64,000 nt of DNA from Treponema sp. (GTDB taxonomy: Bacteria > Spirochaetota > Spirochaetia > Treponematales > Treponemataceae). A model generated the notes under the pieces. It was not told the DNA's origin. It was given only the letters and a program-made list of their open reading frames with translations, and searched no databases. The stretch lies in assembly GCA_024699235.1 (NCBI GenBank), contig JAILPY010000061.1, positions 1 to 64,000 on the forward strand, written 5' to 3'. Position numbers and translations under genes: made by a program. This document shows positions 10,201-17,231 of this stretch, one piece after another. How positions within the stretch are numbered: the first letter of the stretch is position 1; every line of letters starts with the position of its first letter.

Positions 10201-13029
10201 GACTGTGAGTTCTGACTTTTTGCCTGATGCAGGAAATTTTACGGTCCTTGTTTCTTCGCAAATCATTTCTTTCTCGTATTGCGTGTAAACAAGTCCTGTA
10301 GACGGATTAAGGCTTTGAATGCGCTTCCAGTTTTCTCTTGTAAGCTCCACCTTTATTTCTTTTGCCTTTGGAAGAATGCTTTGGGAAGGCATTGTTTCTT
10401 CGGGAGTTATGCATACATATTCAAAAGTCAGCCTGTCTCCTTTCTTTGCAAATCCCTTAATGTTTTTTGCTTGTCCTATGCCTATGTAAAACTGAGCAGG
10501 GTGCACAAGCGTTGAAGTGCTTGTACTTATCGCCTGGTTTCCAGAGTCTGTGACTTGTGTTTCTACAGTGTAGATCCTAGGTTCTTTTGAATTAGGCTCT
10601 TTATTTGTTTCTTGTATTGTCGAAGCCTTTCCTGAATCGTCAAGTTGGCCGCTTTCCGATGAAAGGTTTTTCTGGCTCCAGTCACGGCTTATTGGTCCAA
10701 ACCTCATGTTTCGGTATTCGCTTTTCTTTGGCTGGAATGTTGCAGGTGCATATCTCCATCTTGAAGTATAGGACGAGTCTGCAAGGCTGCCGCCTCCAAG
10801 ATAATTTGCGCTTATCTGTGCAGAAAGTGTGTCTCCATAAACGTATGTTGAGTCTTCTATTGAGGAATTTGCCTCAAAGCGGAGCTTTTCAAAGAACTGA
10901 ACGTTTATGGAAATTGATTCTGAAGATTTTTTCCCATCACAGTTACGTGAATATGTAATGCTATAGTTTCCAGGCTTTATGTCTTTTGGCAGTGTGAATG
11001 TTCCCCAGCATGTTCCTTGCTTTGAAAGCTTGCCTTGATTTGTCCCTAAGATAGCAGAATTCCTTCCAGTCCATCCAGAAAGCTCTACTGTATAGTCAGT
11101 TTCAGGTACTTCTGCTTTGCTGTATTTTCCGAGCTGAAGGTTTCTGTCTGCTATTATATATGAAACAGTTTCGCCAGGCTTATACAGTTCTCTGTCTGTA
11201 AACATGAATGCAACCATCTTTTTTGAAATGGCATTTGAAAAAATACCGGCAGATTCTGTATAGAAACGTAAATTTTTGTAAATGACCTGTCCGTTTGATT
11301 CTGGCGTATACAGTAACCTGTCGCTGTCTGTCTTTGCTTCAAAGAAAATGCATTTTTCATTAGTTAGTTCTTCTATCTGTTTTGAAGTGAAATTGATTTC
11401 TGCAATTCCTTTGGAATCTGTTCTGGCAGATATAATTACAGGATGTGAATTTGACAGGACTTCCGGAAAGTCATATTTATTTGGAATGAACATTACATTT
11501 ACAGCTGCATCTTCAACTGGCTTTCCGCTGCTCATGCTGGAAACAAGAACGACTGCTTTGTTATAGCCATAGCGGACTGTCATAGCTAAGTCTGAAACCT
11601 GTATGATCTGTTCATTTTTCATTGTATCTGTGGCAGTTTTATATTCTTTTGTCTTCCAGTCCCGATATTGGTAAGAATATGTTATGCTTGCAGTAAATCT
11701 TACTGCTCCTCGATATTCATCCCTTCCGGTCTGTTCTAGATAAGGCCGTAAATCTATTTTTTCTGTTATTATTTTGTCCTGCTGTATTTGGTCAGGATTT
11801 AAAGTTACGGTCTTTGCTTTTACTGCAGTTTTTTTGCCTGTAGAATTTGAAAGTGATTCAATAGTATATGTTGACGGAGCCTTGATGTTTTGATGTGTAA
11901 ATGATATGCATGGTACAAACTGTGATTCCATTGTCTGCAAGCCATTGTTCTTGAATCGGGCAAAGCTTTTTGCAGGCGGAACTGTTATTGGATATGAGAA
12001 ATCTTTATCTAGTTTTCTTCCATATATATCTGTAAGGCCTTGCTTGACTGTAAGGTTATATGTCTGTCCGTATGATACCGGAAGATTATGTATTGTAAGC
12101 GCCCTTGAGCTTATTAAGAGGCTGTCCTTTGCTACAGGAACTCCCAAATCTGTCTTTATATATTCCGCCAGGTCTGCTTCTGCGTTTTCTTTAAGCGGCG
12201 TGCTGAAATAAATTATTACAGGGTTTGAAAAGTCTTCGCTGTACCAAGACGGCTGTGTATGTACATCTGTTATTTTAAAAGAGACTAATGTATGGAAGTT
12301 TCCCTTTGTTTCTTTTTGTGATGGATAGCAGTCTTTGTCTGCTTGAGCGCCTTTATGAAGCGTTATTGTAATGTCTGTATCTTCTGGAATGTCGTCTTGC
12401 ACAGTAAGGCGTATGATGCTTTTATCTTCTTGCTTTGCGTCAAATTTTAAATTCTTTGCAGCCTTAGGATTTCCTGCTGCTACTGTAAGGAAGTCTTTAA
12501 CTACAGATGCGTTTACAGGACTGTTAAAGAATATTGCAATGTCTTTTGCTATCTGCAGCGGCACGCTGTTTTTTTCAACGAATTTACCATCCTTTTCCTG
12601 CTCATATCCAGGATGTACGGAAAGTATCTTTAGGTCTTCTGTATGAAAAGTATATTCTGTCGTACCTTGAATTTTAGAGCCTTTTAGAGATGTTAGGTTA
12701 GGATTTACTTTGACTGTATATTCTTTCTGAGGCAGCATTTCTTCTTCGCTTTCAAAGCTTAGGATGCTTGTTCCGTACCAGCGGAATACGCCTTTTAATT
12801 CGGGTTCAATGCTGACTGCGTGAGATGAATGCTGTGGAGTTCCTAGGGCCTTAAGTTCTGTTACCGGTTCTGAAAACTGAACCTGTATGGAAGGATACTT
12901 TACGCTTGCTGGAAGCTCCCCTTGCGGAGTTACGTTCAATACCTTAAATTCCGATGTCTGAGCCTGTAATGCTGTCGTAAAAATACTTGCTGTCATAAGC
13001 ATAAAAAATTTTAATGCACCTTTTGTCAT
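7225..13029 (-). CDS. Bacterial alpha-2-macroglobulin with intact thioester
   Basis: A 1934-residue exported protein. A signal peptide ends near LQAQ (residue 24) with no lipobox, so it should be periplasmic and soluble. The N-terminal half consists of Ig-like macroglobulin domains, the centre has the A2M region (AVDRGILDLINY; FEPALTTDKNGKA), and the thioester motif YGCMEQR has Cys1457 and Gln1460 in place, followed by the alpha-helical TED toroid. In the family a protease cleaves a bait region, the thioester opens and the protease is covalently trapped. Length is above the approximately 1650 residues of E. coli YfhM. The usual partner pbpC is absent; instead a metalloprotease lipoprotein follows by 1 bp. 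AGAGGAAG precedes the ATG. Confidence 0.93.
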   Translation of the reverse strand: MTKGALKFFMLMTASIFTTALQAQTSEFKVLNVTPQGELPASVKYPSIQVQFSEPVTELKALGTPQHSSHAVSIEPELKGVFRWYGTSILSFESEEEMLPQKEYTVKVNPNLTSLKGSKIQGTTEYTFHTEDLKILSVHPGYEQEKDGKFVEKNSVPLQIAKDIAIFFNSPVNASVVKDFLTVAAGNPKAAKNLKFDAKQEDKSIIRLTVQDDIPEDTDITITLHKGAQADKDCYPSQKETKGNFHTLVSFKITDVHTQPSWYSEDFSNPVIIYFSTPLKENAEADLAEYIKTDLGVPVAKDSLLISSRALTIHNLPVSYGQTYNLTVKQGLTDIYGRKLDKDFSYPITVPPAKSFARFKNNGLQTMESQFVPCISFTHQNIKAPSTYTIESLSNSTGKKTAVKAKTVTLNPDQIQQDKIITEKIDLRPYLEQTGRDEYRGAVRFTASITYSYQYRDWKTKEYKTATDTMKNEQIIQVSDLAMTVRYGYNKAVVLVSSMSSGKPVEDAAVNVMFIPNKYDFPEVLSNSHPVIISARTDSKGIAEINFTSKQIEELTNEKCIFFEAKTDSDRLLYTPESNGQVIYKNLRFYTESAGIFSNAISKKMVAFMFTDRELYKPGETVSYIIADRNLQLGKYSKAEVPETDYTVELSGWTGRNSAILGTNQGKLSKQGTCWGTFTLPKDIKPGNYSITYSRNCDGKKSSESISINVQFFEKLRFEANSSIEDSTYVYGDTLSAQISANYLGGGSLADSSYTSRWRYAPATFQPKKSEYRNMRFGPISRDWSQKNLSSESGQLDDSGKASTIQETNKEPNSKEPRIYTVETQVTDSGNQAISTSTSTLVHPAQFYIGIGQAKNIKGFAKKGDRLTFEYVCITPEETMPSQSILPKAKEIKVELTRENWKRIQSLNPSTGLVYTQYEKEMICEETRTVKFPASGKKSELTVTPKESGTYLLKMTAEDSRGNPAVTETCFYVTGSDWYYHDSNDAQQVKLTADKDEYSTGETAHILMQTELPSGTYLITIEREGILSQKTINVTEPTSVLDVNIEDSYVPVIYVSVSTYSVRKKQKEELPKSYYGVTALHVNTDSKKIDIKIESDKKSYQPGNKAKITLTATQSGKPVKNASIALMAVDRGILDLINYHVQNPLEYFYSRSRFYNHTKGGDSRSLLIQQEQLTEEDSIYLETSGAINGIPRMYKSKSAAVMFAAADGSVSDEQSSAMAVRSNFEPTAIFEPALTTDKNGKATCTVTLPDSLTSYRITAVALEDDNFGCSENEISVCEPISVRTALPRMLRVDDKGELGVVISNLTNKAQSVSVQLNVYDGIEQTGQKQNKDDIQKLPGSAVLAEKKSGKKIKVAANKTQALMFSVKAIKQGWITVEFVITGNNVNEKILLPLQIEKPYIFETVTVTGTTENKAQEKILIPQDAEDGRYSLYVQLDPTRLGVLREAVSYVFHYPYGCMEQRSAAVLPLVAFGDYIHVFGLNSEVMYPKGVAEQEIQSWVSAQKQDGGFPYWKNGTESSPYVSMRIAEIAALAKQNGIPTGNIDLKKLASYLVKEAEHALDDSQYAWSLYDAAYASYAAALLGADVNDSILSAITNNDAADVESLELTALAYLAKNDTAHAEALAQKILSFTRMTSRGIDISQKYKNHRWCFFNDDSERYALLLQLFTKLNKKDNINPHCVYELLKMQKAHNGRWQSTAVTSRILIALNEYIKSNDLEHLDFTAEVLLNGSKELGGTFKGVTAQPAETTIVPKDNEVNVEFSKSGQGNLYYTASLKYAVPAEKQTARDEGLCVYTEITDVKTGKPVTGKELVAGNVYRQRVTVSSRIRAEYVAVRSPVPAGCEILNTAFVTTGTLAEIPEEDNAKKAYARGLSYKGIYDSEVQFFWNYFPAGVQQVEFQFRAVRSGEYHTPCTTAECMYEEEIFGRTDGSVWSIK

Positions 13030-13113
13030 TGACTTCCTCTAAAAAAGTGAACAATCATAAATATTGTTTTGTTACATGGAGGGCATGGTGCAGAAATTTT
13101 AGCAGAAAAGACT

Positions 13114-13533
13114 TTAATCTTCTAAATTCAATTGGACCCACATCTGGTGCATTTCATCGCTAGACATAACTAAAGGCAGGTAATCCGTAAGGTTTGGATA
13201 GCCTTCTGTATCTGGAGTTTCTGTAATTCCCTTATACATGCCCTTGTTCTGTAAAATAATATTTTGCACTCCTGAAAACTGTTCTTCTGTACATGCATGA
13301 TTTAAGTGTATGCTGCAATCTATGCCAGCTATTGAAAGGCAGGCAATGATTTTAATGCTTTCTTCTGCGTGCTGAAGATAGATTTTTGCATTATGCTCTT
13401 CTTCAATGTATTCATGCCATGGCTCTATCCGTTGCTTATGGCTTTTATTTGCTCTGATAAATAATATAGAAAGAAATGCGATTGTTATTATAATTGACAG
13501 AAATGCAGCACATAATAAGATTTTTTTGTTCAT
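13114..13533 (-). CDS. Small membrane-anchored protein of unknown function
   Basis: A 139-residue protein read from ATG 13533 (a TTG three codons upstream is also in frame). One N-terminal TM helix (about residues 4-26, ILLCAAFLSIIITIAFLSILF) is followed by a short basic stretch and a domain of about 105 residues facing the periplasm, with two cysteines (in IACLSIAGIDCSIH) and a third in HACTEEQF. No family is recognised. It ends about 85 bp before the alpha-2-macroglobulin start and could be cotranscribed with it. The promoter TTGCAC-N18-TATATT (13541-13570) ends 7 bases before the ATG and there is no ribosome site, so the message is probably leaderless. Confidence 0.7.
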   Translation of the reverse strand: MNKKILLCAAFLSIIITIAFLSILFIRANKSHKQRIEPWHEYIEEEHNAKIYLQHAEESIKIIACLSIAGIDCSIHLNHACTEEQFSGVQNIILQNKGMYKGITETPDTEGYPNLTDYLPLVMSSDEMHQMWVQLNLED

Positions 13534-13540
13534 TGCATAC

Positions 13541-13570
13541 AATATATCCCAATCTTTAATAATGGTGCAA
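13541..13570 (-). promoter_or_regulatory. Sigma-70 type promoter giving a leaderless transcript
   Basis: On the minus strand TTGCAC (13570-13565), 18-bp spacer, TATATT (13546-13541), then 7 bases to the ATG at 13533. The predicted start point is within 1-2 bases of the start codon. Confidence 0.5.
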
Positions 13571-13587
13571 CATACTTGCTGGTTGAC

Positions 13588-13642
13588 ATTCTGCTTAAGT
13601 GCCTCAATTTTTCTATATTTAAGCAGCAGAATCTATTGAGGC
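13588..13642. other. Crossing pair of inverted repeats (pseudoknot order)
   Basis: Four segments occur in the order X, Y, X', Y'. X is ATTCTGCTTAA (13588-13598) and Y is GCCTCAAT (13601-13608). X' is 13619-13632, holding both TTAAGCAG and AGCAGAAT, overlapping complements of X. Y' is ATTGAGGC (13635-13642), the exact complement of Y. The interleaved order cannot fold as one hairpin but can form an H-type pseudoknot in RNA, most likely in the 3' region of the thioesterase transcript. It directly abuts the tandem array. Confidence 0.5.
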
Positions 13643-13647
13643 GATTT

Positions 13648-13808
13648 GCGACACAAAACTATATGGTTTTACGACACAAAACTATATGGTTTTGCGACAC
13701 AAAACTATATGGTTTTACGGCACAAAACTATATGGTTTTACGACACAAAACTATACGGTTTTGCGGCACGAAACGGTACGGTTTTGCGGCATGAAACGGT
13801 ACGGTTTT
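13648..13808. repeat. Tandem array, 7 copies of 23 bp
   Basis: Seven back-to-back 23-bp units without spacers start at 13648, 13671, 13694, 13717, 13740, 13763 and 13786. Units 1-4 are nearly identical (core AAAACTATATGGTTTT); unit 5 has one change, and units 6-7 have drifted together (core GAAACGGTACGGTTTT). Each unit contains a short dyad, AAAAC...GTTTT, whose outer pairing stays possible in the drifted units. The period is not a multiple of three, and the readable frame on the plus strand is an artefact of repetition. The region 13543-13858 has no gene: it holds the promoter of the small membrane protein, the crossing inverted repeats, this array and 50 bp of featureless sequence. Confidence 0.95.
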
Positions 13809-13858
13809 GAAATCAGGCTGTAATAAATGAATGTTTTAAATTTATCTAAAATTCAAGT

Positions 13859-14617
13859 CTAGCTGTATAGAAGTTCTGATTCAAATGAAGTTCCGCTTTC
13901 GGTTTCACCGATTATTAATATTTTTTTCTGTGCATCATCAAAACTTCCAGAAACTTTCAGCTTTTGGCCGTACATTGCTTCTTTTGAGTAATTAATCTTA
14001 AAGTCTGTAAAGTTTTTTTCCTGGTACTGTTCAGGAAGTGCATCCAGCAAGAATGCTCCGTAGCGGGAATTGTTTGTATGTCCGTTTGCATCTATGTCGG
14101 AATAGCCTATTATTCTTTCTGAAAGAAGGGTTCTTTCCTGAGGAATGACTATCTTTCCTGGCTTTGGACAGTCATTGTCTGTACGGAAATCAAAAGGCTT
14201 TCTCAGGGTAAAATTCTTTGCAGGTACAATTTTTCTTGCATTGCAGTCTACTACAAGCCATGTACTGTATCCGTTTACCAAAGTCTTTCCGCTTTCATCC
14301 TTTATTGTATAGCCTCTGTAAAGCTGAAGGGGGTCTGGCTTTTCTTCCCAGGTTGTTATTTCTATATTCTGATTTTCGCTTGGAAGCCTGAATATGCGGA
14401 AAGCGCATCGTGATACAAGAATATAGTATCCGTGTTCCATGAGGAATTCTCTGGAAAGTCCTCTCTGCCTGTAATCCTCTACGGCGGTGTCGGATGTAAG
14501 CCTTAAGAGTTCATTCAGGGAAAGCTTTCCATTTTTGGTACACTGTGAGAAATATACCATTGTTTTGTTATGAAATGTATTTTTATCGTCTTCGTGCCAC
14601 AGTTTAAAATCAGTCAT
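13859..14617 (-). CDS. Acyl-ACP thioesterase (FatA/FatB-like)
   Basis: A 252-residue double-hotdog protein of the bacterial acyl-ACP thioesterase family, cytoplasmic. The second hotdog carries DIDANGHTNNSRY, giving the catalytic Asp176-x-Asn178-x-His180 arrangement known from plant Fat enzymes. The first hotdog has the conserved ITTWEEKPDPLQLYRGY region. It hydrolyses acyl-ACP to free fatty acid, setting chain length or recycling acyl chains; substrate length cannot be read. It is divergent from the LoaP-like gene. Promoter TTGATA-N17-TATAAT lies so close that transcription should begin on the A of the ATG, and there is no Shine-Dalgarno sequence. The 23-bp array follows the stop codon after 50 bp. 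Confidence 0.93.
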   Translation of the reverse strand: MTDFKLWHEDDKNTFHNKTMVYFSQCTKNGKLSLNELLRLTSDTAVEDYRQRGLSREFLMEHGYYILVSRCAFRIFRLPSENQNIEITTWEEKPDPLQLYRGYTIKDESGKTLVNGYSTWLVVDCNARKIVPAKNFTLRKPFDFRTDNDCPKPGKIVIPQERTLLSERIIGYSDIDANGHTNNSRYGAFLLDALPEQYQEKNFTDFKINYSKEAMYGQKLKVSGSFDDAQKKILIIGETESGTSFESELLYS

Positions 14618-14623
14618 GAGAAT

Positions 14624-14652
14624 ATTATATAAATTTTCGATAAATATATCAA
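14624..14652 (-). promoter_or_regulatory. Promoter of the thioesterase gene, leaderless
   Basis: On the minus strand TTGATA (14652-14647), 17-bp spacer, consensus TATAAT (14629-14624), 6 bases, ATG (14617). Seven bases below the -10 box is the A of the start codon. Confidence 0.7.
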
Positions 14653-14684
14653 ATATATGATTTTGTTTCTTTTTTGAACAAACA

Positions 14685-14713
14685 TTGCATTATAATTGCT
14701 GATGTGCTATAAT
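14685..14713 (+). promoter_or_regulatory. Promoter of the LoaP-like gene, near-leaderless
   Basis: TTGCAT (14685-14690), 17-bp spacer, extended TGC-TATAAT (14705-14713). The predicted start is about 14720, three bases before the ATG at 14723. No ribosome site is present. Confidence 0.6.
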
Positions 14714-14722
14714 CACTCTGCA

Positions 14723-15253
14723 ATGAATTATTACTGCATTATGGTAAAGACAGGCGGCGAAGACGAATTCAAAGCTGATGCCATGAAAAAAGCTTCTCAA
14801 TATGCTCAGGGATTGCAGTTCTGGTTCTTTAAGCGCAAGCTGCGCATTGGAGGTAAACAGAACGGCCATGTGATAGATGCCCCTTTATTTCCTGGCTATG
14901 TCTTTATGAGTGCAGAAAATATGGATACTTATCTATATGAAAAGATAAAGTCTGCTAAAAACTTTTATCATTTTTTAAGCAGTAATGTAAATATTGTAAG
15001 TCTCCGGGGCAACGATTTGGAGTGCCTTCATCATCTGATCCGCTTTGGAGAATCCTCTGGCTTTTCGAAGGCTTTATTCGATGCTAATGACCGTATTGTT
15101 ATCATAGATGGATTGCTTTCTGGGTTTAAGGGAAGCATTATCAGCGTCAACAGGCGCAAGCAGCGAGTAAAAGTCCGTATAGAAATGTGTGGAAGCATCA
15201 ATACAATTGATCTTGGATATGAATTTATTAATAAAATACCTTCTAGTCAATGA
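14723..15253 (+). CDS. LoaP/NusG-family specialised antitermination factor
   Basis: A 176-residue cytoplasmic protein beginning MNYYCIMVKTGGEDEF. The N-terminal NGN domain includes the hallmark APLFPGYVFM segment, and a C-terminal KOW domain carries GLLSGFKGSIISVNRRKQRV. It is a paralogue of NusG, closest in pattern to the LoaP/UpxY/RfaH group, which load on RNA polymerase at specific leaders and promote read-through of long operons. I chose the ATG at 14723 because an upstream in-frame ATG (14702) overlaps the promoter. The gene lies 37 bp before alaS, and no long biosynthetic operon is in view, so its target operon is probably elsewhere. Confidence 0.85.
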   Translation: MNYYCIMVKTGGEDEFKADAMKKASQYAQGLQFWFFKRKLRIGGKQNGHVIDAPLFPGYVFMSAENMDTYLYEKIKSAKNFYHFLSSNVNIVSLRGNDLECLHHLIRFGESSGFSKALFDANDRIVIIDGLLSGFKGSIISVNRRKQRVKVRIEMCGSINTIDLGYEFINKIPSSQ

Positions 15254-15282
15254 TTGACTAAAAGCGTGTTATAATCTAGTAT
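15254..15282 (+). promoter_or_regulatory. Promoter region of alaS, very short leader
   Basis: An extended -10 TGT-TATAAT (15267-15275) would start transcription near 15282, nine bases before the ATG. Alternatively TTGACT (15254-15259) with 17-bp spacing to TAGTAT (15277-15282) would start it near 15289. Either way no ribosome site can fit upstream of the ATG at 15291. Confidence 0.5.
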
Positions 15283-15290
15283 AAACTACT

Positions 15291-17123
15291 ATGACTGTCA
15301 ACGAACTACGTTCTAAGTACATTGAATTCTTTAAATCAAAGGGACACGTTGAAATCAGTGGAAAGTCACTGCTTCCAAATAATGACCCAACAGTTTTGTT
15401 TACGACTGCAGGAATGCAGCCTTTGGTTCCATACCTTTTGGGAGAGCCTCATCCTTCTGGGGATAGGCTTACTGATTATCAAAAGTGCGTACGTACCGGT
15501 GATATTGATTCTGTTGGTGATCCAAGCCATCTTACTTTTTTTGAAATGCTGGGTAACTGGAGTTTGGGCTCATATTTTAAGCATGAATCAATAGCTTACA
15601 GTTTTGAATTTCTGACATCTCCTAAATATTTAAATATTCCTAAAGAAAAGCTGAATGTAACCGTATTTGCTGGAGAAGAAGCTGACGGAACTTCAATTCC
15701 AAGAGATGAAGAAGCTGCCTCCCGTTGGGAAGAAATGGGAATTGCCAAGGATCATATTTTCTTTTTGCCTCGCGAGGATAACTGGTGGGGTCCGGCTGGC
15801 CAGACAGGTCCTTGCGGCCCTGATACTGAAATTTTTTATGATAACGGTCAGCCTAAGTGTGGTCCAAACTGCCGCCCTGGATGTCATTGCGGAAAGTATC
15901 TTGAGATATGGAATAACGTCTTCATGGGTTATAACAAGGATGCTTCCGGTCATTATAACGAGATGCAGCGCAAGTGCGTTGATACAGGAATGGGCGTAGA
16001 GCGTACTGTTTCTGTCTTGAACGGTCAGAAGTCAGTATATGAAACTGATGTTTTTGTTCCTATTATAAAGAGCATAGAAGAAGTTTCTGGCAAAAAATAT
16101 GGTGAGAATGAAGCAGATGATGTTTCTATCCGTATTATTGCCGATCATGCAAGAACTGCAACCTTCATTTTAGGAGATCCTCAGGGAGTAACTCCTGCAA
16201 GAACAGGAGCAGGTTACATCTTGCGCCGTATAATCCGTCGCGCTGTGCGATATGGACGTAAGCTGGGAATTGAAGGAGCTTTCCTTACAAAACCTGCACA
16301 GATAATTATTGATGAATATAAGCAGGCATATCCTGAGCTTGAAGAGCATTCTTCATTTATTCAGGAACAGCTGACTTTAGAGGAAAATAAATTCAGCAAG
16401 ACTCTTAAGGCCGGTGAAAATGAATTTCAGAAGCTTTTGCCTAATCTTCAGAAGAATCCAAAGAAGATTATTCCTGGACGCGTAGCATTCCGCCTGTATG
16501 ATACTTTTGGATTCCCTATTGAGATTACAGAAGAAATGGCTAAAGAAAACGGAATGTCCGTTGACATTGAAGGCTTTAAGGCTGAAGAAAAGAAGCATCA
16601 GGAAGAAAGCCGTACTCTTAGTGCCGGTGCATTTAAAGGCGGTCTGGTAGACCATAGTGATGTTACTACTAAGTATCATACGGCAACACATCTGCTGCAG
16701 CAGGCTTTGGTAAATGTCCTTGGTGATGAAGTCGCTCAGAAGGGGTCAAATATTACTGCAGAACGCATGCGCTTTGACTTTAGTTTTCATCGTGCAATGA
16801 CAAAAGAAGAAGTGAAGCAGGTTGAAGATATTGTTAATGAGCAGATACAGAAGGATTTGCCGGTCTCTATGGAAATCATGGGGCTTGAAGAGGCAAAGAG
16901 TCAGGGTGCAAGGGCTTTGTTTGGAGAAAAGTATGAGAATCAGGTAAAGGTTTATACCATTGGATCAAAGGATGACTGGTTCAGCAAGGAAGTATGTGGA
17001 GGTCCTCATGTTCAGCATACTGCACAGATAGGGCATTTCCATATTGCAAAGGAACAGTCTTCTTCAGCCGGAGTGCGTCGCATTAGGGCTACGATAGAAG
17101 GCGGACTTCCGCTTGATAAATAA
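15291..17123 (+). CDS. alaS: Alanyl-tRNA synthetase, short form without C-terminal domain
   Basis: A 610-residue class II synthetase that charges tRNA-Ala. The catalytic core starts at residue 1 (MTVNELRSKYIEFF), motif 1 and the TTAGMQPLVPYLLG region are clear, and the editing domain keeps its zinc/editing residues: HTATH (His463 and His467) and CGGPH (Cys569 and His573). The protein ends right after the editing domain; the oligomerisation/C-Ala domain present in E. coli AlaS (about 876 residues) is absent. The same short form is known in spirochaetes, so this is a lineage trait and not a broken gene. It leads a plus-strand run of translation, chaperone and transcription genes. Confidence 0.97.
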   Translation: MTVNELRSKYIEFFKSKGHVEISGKSLLPNNDPTVLFTTAGMQPLVPYLLGEPHPSGDRLTDYQKCVRTGDIDSVGDPSHLTFFEMLGNWSLGSYFKHESIAYSFEFLTSPKYLNIPKEKLNVTVFAGEEADGTSIPRDEEAASRWEEMGIAKDHIFFLPREDNWWGPAGQTGPCGPDTEIFYDNGQPKCGPNCRPGCHCGKYLEIWNNVFMGYNKDASGHYNEMQRKCVDTGMGVERTVSVLNGQKSVYETDVFVPIIKSIEEVSGKKYGENEADDVSIRIIADHARTATFILGDPQGVTPARTGAGYILRRIIRRAVRYGRKLGIEGAFLTKPAQIIIDEYKQAYPELEEHSSFIQEQLTLEENKFSKTLKAGENEFQKLLPNLQKNPKKIIPGRVAFRLYDTFGFPIEITEEMAKENGMSVDIEGFKAEEKKHQEESRTLSAGAFKGGLVDHSDVTTKYHTATHLLQQALVNVLGDEVAQKGSNITAERMRFDFSFHRAMTKEEVKQVEDIVNEQIQKDLPVSMEIMGLEEAKSQGARALFGEKYENQVKVYTIGSKDDWFSKEVCGGPHVQHTAQIGHFHIAKEQSSSAGVRRIRATIEGGLPLDK

Positions 17124-17156
17124 ATTAGGATTGTAACTAAACATTTTTTAAAAGGT

Positions 17157-17214
17157 TTATTTAATGAAGTAGGATGGCGTGGTTACTACATGACCTTTAG
17201 TCTTTATTAAATAA
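17157..17214 (+). other. Possible structured leader before the SurA-like gene
   Basis: TTATTTAAT (17157-17165) is the exact complement of ATTAAATAA (17206-17214), and an inner GTAG/CTAC pair (17169-17172 and 17185-17188) could form a second helix. The element sits between the alaS stop and the GAGGA ribosome site of the next gene. It matches no riboswitch class I know, and AT-rich stems arise easily by chance. Confidence 0.3.
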
Positions 17215-17231
17215 GATCGAGGATTTTTTAT

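Noticed and set aside
13576-13794. Repetitive plus-strand open frame through the first array
   Set aside because: Same artefact of a 23-bp unit without stops; no start signal and no recognisable protein.
13648-13808. CRISPR array
   Set aside because: Units are directly adjacent with no unique spacers, and no cas genes are present.
15291-17123. Truncated or frameshifted alaS
   Set aside because: Catalytic and editing motifs are complete and the ending matches the short spirochaete form; no remnant of the C-terminal domain follows.
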